A DNA stretch of 64,000 bases from Tengunoibacter tsumagoiensis (lineage in GTDB: Bacteria > Chloroflexota > Ktedonobacteria > Ktedonobacterales > Ktedonobacteraceae), in the NCBI RefSeq assembly GCF_003967535.1, contig NZ_BIFR01000002.1, positions 1,426,001-1,490,000 on the forward strand, written 5' to 3'. The notes under the pieces are model-generated. The model was not told the DNA's origin, ran no database searches, and worked only from the letters and a program-made list of their open reading frames with translations. Made by a program: the position numbers and the translations under genes. Of this stretch, positions 35,847-45,347 are shown piece after piece. The stretch's first letter is position 1; each line of letters starts with the position of its first letter.

Positions 35847-36491
35847 ATGATGATGACTGAGATATATCTGGAAGTGGGCGAAAAAAAGGTATTTGCGTGC
35901 GCAGTGAAGTGGCTAGGATGGTGTCGGGCAGGAAAGAATGAAGGGGAGGCCCAGCACGCGCTACTGGAGATGGCGGAGCGGTACCGGGTGATTGCCGAGC
36001 GTGCAGGCCAGGAGTTCGAGGTGGGTGATCTATTGGCGGTGGAGCGCGTAAAAGGGGATACGACGACGGATTGGGGTGCACCTTCAAGCATCGCCAGATT
36101 TGATAGGGAGCCCAGCGACGCACAGGCGGCAGCTCTGCGTGTCTCCTTGCTGCGGGCCGCCTGGGAGATTATGGATGAGGTCGTTGCCGTTTCACCGGCT
36201 GAGTTGCGCAAGGGGCCACGCGGAGGGGGAAGGGAGAGAGATGAGGTATTCAGACATGTTGTGGAGGCCGAGCGGGCGTATGGACGGAAGATCGGCGTGA
36301 AACAGAAACCATTTGCGGCGAGGGATCGGGCCGCACGAGAAGCGATGCGCGAAGAGATTGCCTCGGTACTGAGCAGGCCGTCTGATGGGCGCGAACTGGT
36401 GGAGAATGGCTGGCCCGTAGCGTACGCGGCACGGCGCATCGCCTGGCACGTCATTGATCATATCTGGGAGATCGAGGATCGACGGATCTAA
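35847..36491 (+). CDS. Conserved hypothetical protein, DinB-like C-terminus
   Basis: 214 aa, function unknown. The N-terminus (EIYLEVGEKKVFACAVKWLGWCRAG) resembles small HicB-like beta-strand folds. The remainder is helical and ends AARRIAWHVIDHIWEIEDR, reminiscent of DinB-type helices. It lies divergently next to the duplicated APH fragment, whose promoter half may now overlap its own control region. Confidence 0.65.
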   Translation: MMMTEIYLEVGEKKVFACAVKWLGWCRAGKNEGEAQHALLEMAERYRVIAERAGQEFEVGDLLAVERVKGDTTTDWGAPSSIARFDREPSDAQAAALRVSLLRAAWEIMDEVVAVSPAELRKGPRGGGRERDEVFRHVVEAERAYGRKIGVKQKPFAARDRAAREAMREEIASVLSRPSDGRELVENGWPVAYAARRIAWHVIDHIWEIEDRRI

Positions 36492-36905
36492 AGCTCGTAA
36501 AAACCACAAAACTCCCAGCGAGATAGTGTTGTATTTCCTATATTCTAGCGCGAAAAATTGTAAGAGGGAGCGACGGTGGCGGCAAACGCAAGCCAGGTTG
36601 GCGTTGTCCTGGGTCTTGATCGGGCCCATTGATCAAGCCGCCTCCGGTACTTGCTCGGACAAATGACGTAAAATCGGCTGGGACTTGATAGAAGATCAAC
36701 GTGTTTCGGCATGGAGGCGGTTAAGGATACAGCAGCAACAACAAAATTCTGCGTGGACGTGTGCTTGCACACGTTTGCATACGAACATCGGAGCAGAAGG
36801 CGTTGAAAGTTCTGAGAAGAGGTTGCGCGTTATGGGGCGGCAAAGGTGGTAGTATATCTCAAGAGATAACGTGATCGTGTTTCATACAGGTGATAAGGAT
36901 AGATT
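36492..36905. other. Spacer upstream of AraC regulator
   Basis: No gene supported. A short CGTGTGCTTGCACACG dyad near 36759 and an AT-rich stretch before 36906 may belong to the AraC-gene promoter. Confidence 0.35.
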
Positions 36906-37853
36906 ATGCCAACCGCCGAACGACAACCAGTTTCACAGAACGGACTGTTGCATAGTAACGGGCAAAAAGCCCTGGTCGCACCCGTCTTATATCTCTCGAG
37001 CGAGCAGGCTGGCTGGGAGGGGGTGAGGGCCGAGGCTTTTCACGAGCCAGATGAGTTTGAGGGATGGAATGCGGAGCCGAGGGCTAATGCTGATATCGCT
37101 TTGATCCTGTTTCGTGGGGGAGGGATGCGCTTAGAACAGCGCTGCAGCGATGGTCCATGGAGAGGCGGGAAGGTGCAGCAAGGGGATCTACTGTTGAGGG
37201 CGGAGGGTGAAGAGCCGTACGAAGTACGCTGGAAGAGTTTTTCCGAGCAGCCGACCAGGACCTTGCATGTGCATTTGAAGCAGGAGCTGCTGAGGCGGGT
37301 GAGCGAAGAGGTGGCCGACTATGATGGGGCGAAGGTCAGCTTGAGGAGCCGGCCGGGCTTTCAAGATCCGTTGCTGTCACAGATCGGGTTTGCCTTGTGG
37401 CAAGAGCTGGAAGAGCCTTCCTCAGCGGGCAAGTTGTATGCGCAGACGGCGGCCCAGATGCTGGCAGTGCATCTGTTGAGGCGGTATGCGGCGGTAGGGA
37501 AGGGCTGGGAAGAGAGCGGGCGGGGCTTGACGCGGCCGCAGATGCAGCGGGTGGCGGACTTTGTGCAGGCCCATCTGGAGCAGGAGATCTCCCTGGAGGA
37601 ACTGGCGGGCCAGGCTGGTTTTAGCATCTATCATTTCGCGCGCTTGTTTCGCGAGACAACCGGAGAGAGCCCGCATCAGTTTGTCGTGCGGCAGCGGATC
37701 GAGCGAGCGCAAACGTTGTTGAAAAAGGGGGAGATGGCGCTGGCACAGGTTGCTTTGGAAGTGGGCTTCGCCAATCAGAGCCATTTGACACGTGTCTTTA
37801 AGCGGCAGGTTGGCGTGACGCCACGGGCATATCGGCAGGAGTGGAGAGATTGA
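36906..37853 (+). CDS. AraC-family transcriptional regulator
   Basis: 315 aa. The N-terminal ~190 residues form an effector-type beta-barrel region; the C-terminal ~100 hold two helix-turn-helix motifs (ISLEELAGQAGFSIYHFARLFRETTGESPHQFVVRQRI and ALAQVALEVGFANQSHLTRVFKRQVGVTPRAYR). A VOC gene follows after 138 bp in the same direction and may be its target or operon mate. Effector unknown. Confidence 0.9.
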   Translation: MPTAERQPVSQNGLLHSNGQKALVAPVLYLSSEQAGWEGVRAEAFHEPDEFEGWNAEPRANADIALILFRGGGMRLEQRCSDGPWRGGKVQQGDLLLRAEGEEPYEVRWKSFSEQPTRTLHVHLKQELLRRVSEEVADYDGAKVSLRSRPGFQDPLLSQIGFALWQELEEPSSAGKLYAQTAAQMLAVHLLRRYAAVGKGWEESGRGLTRPQMQRVADFVQAHLEQEISLEELAGQAGFSIYHFARLFRETTGESPHQFVVRQRIERAQTLLKKGEMALAQVALEVGFANQSHLTRVFKRQVGVTPRAYRQEWRD

Positions 37854-37991
37854 GCAGGATTGTACCAAAATCGCACAGATCGGCAAGATCAGAGCCCCCC
37901 TTTCAGCCTACTATAAAGGCATCAGTGAGCTGGTGAAAGAGAGCGGCAGACGCTTTCGGCCAGCGTCTGAAAAGAAAGGGAGTAGATCAAG

Positions 37992-38399
37992 ATGGCACTC
38001 GAACTGTTTATGGTAGGACTGATCGTCAAAGATATGGGCAGAGCGATCGAATTTTATCGGCGGCTGGGTCTGGCTGTGCCGGAGGGGAGCGAAGAGCAAT
38101 CGCATGTAGAGATCAAGATGGGCAGAGACGGCTTCACCTTCTTTCTCGATTCCCGGCCGGATCGCTGGGATGCGCAATTTGCTTGGGAAGAGCAGGGAGA
38201 ACAGAGCAAGGGATATCGCTCGGTTCTCGAGTTTTATCTCAAAGGGCAGGAAGCGGTAGAGGCAAAATATGCTGAACTGGTTGGATTTGGGTATCAGGGC
38301 GTGCGCGAGCCGTATCAGACGGTTTTTGGCATGTGTTTCGCGATCATAAATGATCCTGACGGCAATGCGCTCTTACTTTCAGGAGATACGGGAAAATAG
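37992..38399 (+). CDS. VOC/glyoxalase-family protein
   Basis: 135 aa. LIVKDMGRAIEFYRRLGLAVPEG, FFLDSRPDRWDAQ and the C-terminal FAIINDPDGNALLLSG. The final acidic metal ligand is not conserved (ALLL), so enzymatic glyoxalase activity is doubtful. Downstream of the AraC gene; a hairpin follows. Confidence 0.82.
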   Translation: MALELFMVGLIVKDMGRAIEFYRRLGLAVPEGSEEQSHVEIKMGRDGFTFFLDSRPDRWDAQFAWEEQGEQSKGYRSVLEFYLKGQEAVEAKYAELVGFGYQGVREPYQTVFGMCFAIINDPDGNALLLSGDTGK

Positions 38400-38433
38400 G
38401 GAAAGTGAAGAAAAAGTGTGGGGAGGAAAAACT

Positions 38434-38481
38434 GGCGATGACGAAAAGGTGGGGTTTTCGCTTCACCTTTTCGTCATCGCC
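38434..38481. terminator. Perfect 18-bp hairpin after VOC gene
   Basis: GGCGATGACGAAAAGGTG and its exact complement (38464-38481) around a 12-base loop, 34 bp after the VOC stop. No T-run; likely transcript end or RNA-stabilising hairpin. Confidence 0.6.
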
Positions 38482-38695
38482 TGGAAGATGCGATGGATGG
38501 GTCTGGCTGACGAGCGGATGTTGCCGCCGTTCAGGCGAGCCCCTCCATATATGCCCCAGGCCATGCCAACTGATGGTCATTGAGGGAATTGGTGAGGTAC
38601 GAATACATATATCCTTTCTCCGCAACCAGATTCTGTTATCATTACAAAAAAGTCAGAAAATTGCGTTATCTTTTCCTGCCTTTTGTAGACATACT

Positions 38696-38797
38696 AGCAA
38701 AACAAGACGTGTACCACTCTATGCGCTCTTTAGTGCCAGTATCATATCGAATGTGGGCAATATGCTGACCCTTCTGGCGATTCCCTGGTTTGTGCTC
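38696..38797 (+). pseudogene. MFS transporter N-terminal fragment
   Basis: KTRRVPLYALFSASIISNVG and MLTLLAIPWFVL match the first membrane helix of macrolide-efflux-type MFS proteins. Similarity ends abruptly and the frame stops at 38842. The rest of the ~400-residue transporter is absent, so this is a deletion scar. No other gene is visible in 38400-38928. Confidence 0.65.
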
Positions 38798-38928
38798 TCA
38801 GCTCGGCAATGTCGCTCCCATCGGCATCCTCCATCCAGGTGAAGAAGAATATAAACCTGTCCCGCCTTCTGTTCGTACTCTCTTTAAGAGTGCATGATTA
38901 TAACACTCAAGAGAAAGGATCTCCCTCC

Positions 38929-39057
38929 ATGGACAAAAAGCAACCAGTTGGAAAAACCATTGCCGTCGCATATGGGGCTGTGCTCGCCTTTGCCGCCGCG
39001 TATCTCGTCGGTGGCATTCTCTTAGAGAAAGCCAGTCGAAAACAACGCGATAAGTAA
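38929..39057 (+). CDS. Small single-pass membrane protein
   Basis: 42 aa with one membrane helix (residues ~9-32, IAVAYGAVLAFAAAYLVGGILL) and a basic C-terminus (EKASRKQRDK). GAAAGGA lies 13 bp upstream and a good intrinsic terminator is 18 bp downstream, so it is a separate transcription unit. Function unknown. Confidence 0.65.
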   Translation: MDKKQPVGKTIAVAYGAVLAFAAAYLVGGILLEKASRKQRDK

Positions 39058-39074
39058 GATCTTAAAGCAAGACG

Positions 39075-39107
39075 TTCGGCTCTCACTTTGAGAGCCGAAT
39101 TATTTTT
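39075..39107 (+). terminator. Intrinsic terminator
   Basis: TTCGGCTCTC, loop ACTTT, GAGAGCCGAA, then TTATTTTT. It ends the small membrane-protein transcript. Confidence 0.85.
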
Positions 39108-39207
39108 GTGCACACAAGCAATCAGCTAAAAAGGTGAAGCCTCTGCGTTTATAGAGAGAACCGATGAGAGTGTCGGTCAATTTAAACTATAATTAGGAGA
39201 GAATAGC

Positions 39208-40092
39208 ATGCCTATTGCATATGGGAAAGACGAAGTCTTTATCGCCTGGGAAGCGAAAGATGAATTTCTGCATATTTTATCTTCCAAGGATGGCGAGAAC
39301 TTCACCAATGAGCATACGCTTCATGAACGCATCCTTAAAAGCACTCGGCCAGCGATTGCATTTGGCAAAGGATTAATTTTCCTGGCCTGGGTTGATCATG
39401 ATGAGAAAGTCAATGTCATCTCTTCTCCCGATGGCCTCTACTGGAGCGACAAGGTGACGATTGCCGAGACCTCTCATCGTAAATGTGCACCTGCGCTTAC
39501 CTTTGGCAATGATAAGCTCTTCCTGGCGTGGACTGGCCGTGATCACAAGCATCATCTCAATATTACTGCGTTCAATGTCGCTGAGGATGGGGAACTGGCC
39601 GAATTTAGCAAGTTGGTTCTTGACGAAGAGACGACTGGGGAGTCGGGGCCAGCATTGGCAGCAGGCAACGGGAAGATTTACCTGGCCTGGCAGGGAACTG
39701 ATCACCATATCAATATTATTTCATCTATCAATGGCAAAAGCTTCCAGAATAAGAAGGTGCTGAAAGAGGATAGCCCCCATACGGCAACTCCTGGACTAAC
39801 CTTCGGAAATGGCTATCTGTACCTATCATGGATTGGTCATGATGAGCATCTGAATCTTCTCTCTTCCACAGACGGCGAAAACTGGGGGAGCAAGGTCGTG
39901 GTTCACGAGAAATCGACGACCAACGGAGTTGCTGGCCTGGCCTTCAGTGAAAGCACCAAAACACTCTACCTCGACTGGTCTGGCCGTGACCATGAGCACC
40001 ATCTAAATCTGATTGCCTTTAAGTTTGAGACAGATGGTACTATTCCTGCTGAGGGGAAGAAGACGGTGCTTGAGGCAGAAGCCGAGAAGTAG
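39208..40092 (+). CDS. Intracellular repeat protein, predicted beta-propeller
   Basis: 294 aa, no signal peptide, built from about five or six ~50-residue repeats with pattern PALTFGNDKLFLAWTGRD..HLNI and S.DG..W. The sialidase/kelch-like repeats should close a beta-propeller. The repeated His-rich D/H-x-HHLN motifs are unusual and could bind metal or ligand. AGGAGA precedes the start. Stand-alone gene. Function unknown; lectin-like binding is a possibility. Confidence 0.7.
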   Translation: MPIAYGKDEVFIAWEAKDEFLHILSSKDGENFTNEHTLHERILKSTRPAIAFGKGLIFLAWVDHDEKVNVISSPDGLYWSDKVTIAETSHRKCAPALTFGNDKLFLAWTGRDHKHHLNITAFNVAEDGELAEFSKLVLDEETTGESGPALAAGNGKIYLAWQGTDHHINIISSINGKSFQNKKVLKEDSPHTATPGLTFGNGYLYLSWIGHDEHLNLLSSTDGENWGSKVVVHEKSTTNGVAGLAFSESTKTLYLDWSGRDHEHHLNLIAFKFETDGTIPAEGKKTVLEAEAEK

Positions 40093-40219
40093 TCTTTTAC
40101 AGGTTCTCTCAGAACAGCTCACACGAACGTTTGGGGTGTAGGGTAACTACCTTGCACCCTGTCTTTTTACACAAATGTGCTACGCTACTCCTTTCAGACT
40201 AAAAACAGAAAATAGGTAT

Positions 40220-41686
40220 CTAATCATCACAGGAAATTTCGTGCTTCACAAATGGCAACATCACGGTAAAGGTTGAACCTTTGCCAACCTGACTTTCTAC
40301 CGAAATAGAACCTGCGTGCGCTCGCACCACCCACTCTACGATGGAGAGTCCCAAACCACTATGGCTCTCCTTTGATTGAACGCGAGCAGGATCGATGCGG
40401 TAAAAACGTTCAAAAATATGTGGAAGATGCTCACTGGCCATGCCAATCCCCGTGTCTTGCACAATCAAGCAGGCTTGTCCCTCTCTGTTCGTCACGGTGA
40501 GACAAACCCTTCCACCAGGATGAGTATACGAGAGTGCATTCTCACTCAAGTTTAACAGAACCTGGATGAGTCGCGCCTCATCCCCTGCGAGTAGGGTAGG
40601 CTCTGATGCTTGCACCTCCAATGTAATCTGGCGTTCATCAGCTATGGGTTGCAGGTGAGTTGCCACGGCACACGCCAGCAAATCCAGTCGAACCCTCTCT
40701 CGTTCTAGTCGGGTCTGTCTTTCATCCACCCGTGCCAGAGCTAACAGATCATTGACCAGATGCCCAAGCCGTTGTGACTCTGTAATAATCGTTTGCAAGG
40801 TTGCAGCACACTCATCCCTACTAGCTGCATTCAGCAACGCCATCTCAGCCATATTCGAAATAACCGTTGTTGGTGTGCGTAGCTCGTGCGAGGCATCAGC
40901 CACGAAACGACGCTGACGCACAAATGCAGTTTCTAGTCGTTCAAGCATCCTGTTAAAGGTATCCGCTAACCGATATACTTCATCACGGGTAGAGGGAAGA
41001 GGAACGCGTCGATGGAGATCACCAGCTTCAATCTCCTGAGCGGTGCAGGTAAGAACTTCAATAGGATGGAAAGCACGTTTGACAAGAAAGTAGCTTCCAA
41101 GAGATCCCAGAACAAAAAGAAGAGGAACCAGAAGGAGAAGTTGCATCAGCAAGCTACGCAACGCCACTTCCGTCTGCTCTAATGACGTTCCCACCTGCAA
41201 AACGGCAAAGACGACTCCATTATTGGTCAGTGGCATACTATAGAGCCGAACCTCCTGTCCTCTCACATTACTTACTGTGCCTTGCCAACCTGCGCCACTC
41301 AGTGATCTTGTCACACTCTCCCATGGAACGGCGAGGGAATGAAAAGCGGGAGTCGTGCGTAGAAGGTGCCCATGCCTATCGAGCAAGCGAATCAGTACTC
41401 TAAATGCAATATTTTGCGATCGAGAAGAAGATACAATTGCTGGAGTATCGATCTCCGGTGACTCCGTATCCAGTTGAACTGTGCCATTTTTATTACTAAT
41501 ACCATTGGCAAGCTGTTGTGCCTGGGCCTGAAGCGTTGCATCCATATTTACTTCAAGTGAATGTTTCAAACCGAGGTACAGCACGAGATCAGAGCTGAGA
41601 AGGAGGACAAGAAAAACAGCAATGCTCCAGAGCATGACTTGAATGCGTATACCTGGAGACCATACACGCCACACAGACCACTTCAT
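40220..41686 (-). CDS. Sensor histidine kinase
   Basis: 488 aa, two membrane helices (~20-42 and ~170-190) flanking an extracellular sensor region. It has a HAMP domain (FHPIEVLTCTAQEIEAGDLHRRV), the phospho-acceptor His in FVADASHELRTPTT, an N-box QVLLNLSENALSYT, and G-boxes VQDTGIGM and HSGLGLSIVEWV. The start overlaps the response-regulator stop as ATGA, so the two are translationally coupled. Signal unknown. Confidence 0.93.
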   Translation of the reverse strand: MKWSVWRVWSPGIRIQVMLWSIAVFLVLLLSSDLVLYLGLKHSLEVNMDATLQAQAQQLANGISNKNGTVQLDTESPEIDTPAIVSSSRSQNIAFRVLIRLLDRHGHLLRTTPAFHSLAVPWESVTRSLSGAGWQGTVSNVRGQEVRLYSMPLTNNGVVFAVLQVGTSLEQTEVALRSLLMQLLLLVPLLFVLGSLGSYFLVKRAFHPIEVLTCTAQEIEAGDLHRRVPLPSTRDEVYRLADTFNRMLERLETAFVRQRRFVADASHELRTPTTVISNMAEMALLNAASRDECAATLQTIITESQRLGHLVNDLLALARVDERQTRLERERVRLDLLACAVATHLQPIADERQITLEVQASEPTLLAGDEARLIQVLLNLSENALSYTHPGGRVCLTVTNREGQACLIVQDTGIGMASEHLPHIFERFYRIDPARVQSKESHSGLGLSIVEWVVRAHAGSISVESQVGKGSTFTVMLPFVKHEISCDD

Positions 41687-42360
41687 CCTTCTGGCTCCTT
41701 CAATTGATAGCCCACACCACGAATAGCGTGAATAATATTCGGTTCGCCCCGTGCGCATAACTTCGTACGTAGATAGCCAATATATACATCAATAATATTA
41801 GAGAGATGATCAGCATCGTTATCCCAGACGTGATCAGCAATCATCCTTCGGCTCAACACATGACGCGGATGATACATAAGAAATTCCAATAGCGCATATT
41901 CTTTACTGGAGAGAGGGATAGAGCATGTACCACGAGTAACCTCATGAGTTCTTGTATCAAGTTGAAGATCAAAAAATTGGAGTACCGCTGTTTTCCCCTC
42001 ATTTCTGCGACGCAAAAGAGCCCGCACACGTGCTTCCAGTTCTCCAAACAGAAACGGCTTGGTAAGATAATCATCCGCACCGAGATCAAGACCTGAGATG
42101 CGCTGCTCAACCCCACCTAAAGCTGTTAAAAAAAGGAGAGGCATACGTCGCTGATTATCACGCAGGCTTTTGCAGATCTCAAAGCCGTTGAGCTCCGGAA
42201 GCATCACATCCAGAATAATTAAGTCATAAGGAATTGTCATGCCAAAGGCCAAAGCATCCTGACCATTGGTCACCAGATCCGCCGCATAGTGGCACTGCTC
42301 CAGCCCTTGTTTGACGTTTGGCCCCAAAATAGGATGATCCTCCGCGATTAAGATGCGCAT
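41683..42360 (-). CDS. OmpR-family response regulator
   Basis: 225 aa. Receiver with IAEDHP pocket, phospho-acceptor Asp in LIILDVMLPELNG, Lys in YLTKPF. Winged helix with ALLEFLMYHPRHVLSRRMIADHVWDND and IHAIRGVGYQL. Cotranscribed with the sensor kinase and divergent from the COG4705 membrane-protein gene, which is a plausible target. Confidence 0.94.
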   Translation of the reverse strand: MRILIAEDHPILGPNVKQGLEQCHYAADLVTNGQDALAFGMTIPYDLIILDVMLPELNGFEICKSLRDNQRRMPLLFLTALGGVEQRISGLDLGADDYLTKPFLFGELEARVRALLRRRNEGKTAVLQFFDLQLDTRTHEVTRGTCSIPLSSKEYALLEFLMYHPRHVLSRRMIADHVWDNDADHLSNIIDVYIGYLRTKLCARGEPNIIHAIRGVGYQLKEPEG

Positions 42361-42661
42361 AACACATCTCTCCTCTCATTATACTCCGCTATTCTGTCTT
42401 CTCTACAAGACTCTAACATACTTTCATGAGCCAATAATGAGAGGACTTCTTGAGCAAAAAACCGCCCCAAAAGAAAGTGTCTCTCTCATTGTCTTCTCAT
42501 CAATCATCAGTATGGTTACTAAAGATGTGGAGGATAGGTAAAGTCTGCTGTCCTTCTGCTTCGTGGAACATTTTATTAACGAAGATCTCTTTTATCAAGG
42601 AGCATGTAATGTGTACACTCCTTGATTGTACAGTGAACTTGTATGAAGGAGGTTCCTATTC
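42361..42661. promoter_or_regulatory. Divergent promoter region with a 9-bp dyad
   Basis: Contains the promoters of the two-component operon and of the COG4705 gene. ATCAAGGAG (42594-42602) pairs with CTCCTTGAT (42618-42626); this hairpin lies 35 bp before the COG4705 start. Confidence 0.45.
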
Positions 42662-43525
42662 ATGAAAGTTTCTGCAAATCGGCACACTCTTCCTCCCTTG
42701 AGTCGACAGATAGTGAATAAGGTGCCAGAGGTGACCATATACTTCTGGCTTATCAAAATTCTGTGCACAACCGTTGGCGAAACGGCAGCTGACTTTATCA
42801 ACACCAACCTGAACCTGGGTTTGACCGGTACGACCCTGGTGATGGGGAGCCTGTTGATTCTTCTACTCATTTTCCAGTTCGTCTCAAACAAATATCGACC
42901 TGGCATCTACTGGTCAGTTGTAGTATTGATCAGTATTGTGGGTACCTTGATCACTGACAACCTGACAGACAACTTTGGCGTCTCCCTAGAAACGACAACT
43001 ATTCTCTTCAGTGCCACGTTAGCAGCTGTTTTTATTGCCTGGTATGCTGTGGAAAAAACACTCTCGGTTCATACCATTTACACCTGGAGGCGAGAGACCT
43101 TTTACTGGCTCACAATCCTGTCCACCTTTGCGTTGGGAACAGCAGCAGGCGACCTACTCGCCGAGAAACTGGCACTGGGCTACCTTGTATCAGCACTCCT
43201 CTTTGCAGGGACGATTGCTTTGATTGCAGTTGCCCACTGGCGTTTCAAACTCAATGCGGTCCTGGCTTTCTGGATGGCCTACATTCTCACCCGCCCTCTG
43301 GGTGCCTCCTTAGGTGATTACCTCTCTCAATCGCACGACGATGGTGGTCTGGGCCTGGGGACGGTGATAACAAGCAGCATCTTCCTTACAGCTATTCTGG
43401 CTACCATCATCTACATCTCTATCACGCACAAAGATGTCATTGCCAGTCACAACTTGCTCATGTCAGAAAGCGAACCTCAACAACAGCATGAGGATGACCT
43501 GGCATCTTTGTCCCCTCATAAGTAA
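42662..43525 (+). CDS. COG4705-like multi-pass membrane protein
   Basis: 287 aa with about eight membrane helices. The family repeat appears as ILCTTVGETAADFINTNLNLG and is echoed in GTLITDNLTDNFGVS, TFALGTAAGDLLAEKLALG and RPLGASLGDYLSQ, each with conserved G/E/D within the membrane. GAAGGAGG precedes the start. In other genomes such proteins often neighbour an OmpR-type two-component system, as here. Proposed roles include metal or stress response; unproven. Confidence 0.8.
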   Translation: MKVSANRHTLPPLSRQIVNKVPEVTIYFWLIKILCTTVGETAADFINTNLNLGLTGTTLVMGSLLILLLIFQFVSNKYRPGIYWSVVVLISIVGTLITDNLTDNFGVSLETTTILFSATLAAVFIAWYAVEKTLSVHTIYTWRRETFYWLTILSTFALGTAAGDLLAEKLALGYLVSALLFAGTIALIAVAHWRFKLNAVLAFWMAYILTRPLGASLGDYLSQSHDDGGLGLGTVITSSIFLTAILATIIYISITHKDVIASHNLLMSESEPQQQHEDDLASLSPHK

Positions 43526-43569
43526 AAAAACCAGAAAGAGTTTGGGTGAAGGAAACGCCCCATCGTGCT

Positions 43570-44196
43570 TTATGGGGTCGCTTCAAAAGTTTTGCCTGTG
43601 TTATGAAAACGAATGGCGATGCCATGAACCTCTGCGATAAGGTCTGGTGTATGGCTGTCGCCAACGAAGTCCAGGGTCACTGGAGCCAGATCTGCGCCTG
43701 GTCCGTTCAAGTGAGGGCCCATCAGCAGATGTGACGAGCCAGAGTTCCCTCCAGGGATCTCCAGGATACTGATCTGACCATTGATATTCATTGCCACAAA
43801 ATGACTGGGGGCGCTGCCCGTCTCATGTCCAACAAAATGATCCATGTGGACGGTGCGAGGGCGTCCATATCGTAGATCATCCAGGGTTGTGGTTCCAAGC
43901 GCCCAACAGTTCTGTGCGATCCAGATCAGGAGGATGGTCGTAATCATGCTCAAGGCTATAACCAGGAGCCAGAAATGAGAAGGATGCGTGGCTGGCGACT
44001 GGAGAACAGGAACGGCCTTCTCATTTCTGGGTTGTGCTTTGAGCGTACGAACACGAATAGGAACGCTTTGCTCTTTTGTTCGCGATGCACGTGGAGTACG
44101 AGCAACGACAAATTCATCGACCTCTAAGCCAATGGGACGGTGTCGTAATGCACTACGCGGAGTAATTTCCGATTGCTTCGACATCGTTACAGACAT
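43570..44196 (-). CDS. Hypothetical single-pass membrane protein
   Basis: 208 aa. A basic cytoplasmic N-terminus (~75 residues), one membrane helix (~75-97, FWLLVIALSMITTILLIWIA) and an outer domain with DDLRYGRPRT, HFVAMNINGQISILEIPGG and PGADLAPVTLDFVGD. The Gln/Gly-rich strand pattern suggests a small beta domain. Function unknown. AGGAGA is upstream. Confidence 0.7.
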   Translation of the reverse strand: MSVTMSKQSEITPRSALRHRPIGLEVDEFVVARTPRASRTKEQSVPIRVRTLKAQPRNEKAVPVLQSPATHPSHFWLLVIALSMITTILLIWIAQNCWALGTTTLDDLRYGRPRTVHMDHFVGHETGSAPSHFVAMNINGQISILEIPGGNSGSSHLLMGPHLNGPGADLAPVTLDFVGDSHTPDLIAEVHGIAIRFHNTGKTFEATP

Positions 44197-44617
44197 AGGG
44201 CTCTTCTCCTGTCACTTTGACCAATGTAGGTGGTGTTGGTGCATCATTCTTCATTGCTCAAAGTGTACCAGCCTGAACCTCTTCCACACAACCCACTTCT
44301 CCACAACTTTGCGTTCAACCTTGTGTATATCTTGTGCAAAACAGAACAAGGCGGTGGATAAGCTGGGGATAACTTTCAGACGGGGGATGACAAGGCTTCC
44401 TTTGCCGATGGTACCAGGTGGGAAATGTACGAGCAAAACGTATTAGCAGATTACCACATACGTTAGGGGGGAATAGGATATTATCATGTATCAGATACAT
44501 TATATAAGTATTATTTAGCTGCTTCATTCTGTGCGGGGTCTGGGAAGGATCGTCCATTCTCGATATGTTCGAGAATGGAGATGCACACACATTAGGAGGG
44601 GAAAGGGGGTGAATGAG
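44197..44617. other. Spacer with a 10-bp hairpin
   Basis: CCATTCTCGA/TCGAGAATGG (44554-44578) is the only strong structure. It lies downstream of the DUF1579-like gene on the minus strand and may end its transcript. No gene seen. Confidence 0.4.
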
Positions 44618-45082
44618 TTACTTTAATCGTACGTACGTTAGTGCCAGATCCTTCTCCCAGGCCGCTCCCTCGCGTGACATTTCACCCTGACTTTCCATCT
44701 TGTTGCCGTTGTCTTCTATGGTCATAGTGACTCGCTGAGAAAAACTGGGCTCATCACGCCACCACTTGAACTGATTTCCTGTCATGGTTATGTTGTATTT
44801 TCTAGAGATGCCACGTTCATCAAAGTAAAGCTGAAAATAGGTTTTCGCCACATCATCGCTGCCAAAAATCGCAACCCCGTCAGGAAAACTGGGGTGGTCA
44901 ATCTCTGTGTGCATGATCAAGAACGCGCCGCCAGCATGCCAATCAAAAGTTGTACGGCCATGCAAGGTTATCCCGGGAAGGTAGGGATGAGATCCAGTGG
45001 TTTGCCATTGGCCCACGAAAACCTTAAAGGATTCAAGCGCTGGGTTTGGTTGTAATGCTTCACTTCCGATTTTTTTATCCAT
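44618..45082 (-). CDS. DUF1579-like lipocalin-type protein
   Basis: 154 aa. FKVFVGQWQTTGSHPYLPG, TFDWHAGGAFLIMHTEID, YFQLYFDERGISRKYNITM and FKWWRDEPSFSQRVTMTI are repeated beta-strands of a lipocalin-like barrel. The start at 45082 is chosen from the domain boundary; the ribosome site is weak. Possibly binds a small hydrophobic ligand. The 45083-45347 spacer shows no gene. Confidence 0.75.
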   Translation of the reverse strand: MDKKIGSEALQPNPALESFKVFVGQWQTTGSHPYLPGITLHGRTTFDWHAGGAFLIMHTEIDHPSFPDGVAIFGSDDVAKTYFQLYFDERGISRKYNITMTGNQFKWWRDEPSFSQRVTMTIEDNGNKMESQGEMSREGAAWEKDLALTYVRLK

Positions 45083-45347
45083 GTTCTTGATTGTAGCCCT
45101 AATGACCCAAAAAATCAAGACCGTTTTTGGTCCAAACCAGGTATGTAGCACTTTCAATCGCAATTACATAATCCTGACACGCAGATATTCTTTAAAGCAT
45201 GCTTTAGTACAGGCAGAAGCCAGGAAAGAAGAAAATTGCCGCCAGATGAAGCTTTTCTAGGGAGCTTCGTTGCATACTACCAAATTCTACAAGGATTTAA
45301 GACTTTTGCTACCCACATGGCTGTCCTAAGAAGGACCCCCGGGCCTG

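Noticed and set aside
44285..44380. Cluster of DnaA-box-like sequences (CTTCTCCACAAC, GTGGATAAGC)
   Set aside because: Only a few imperfect matches, no dnaA/dnaN context and no AT-rich unwinding region.
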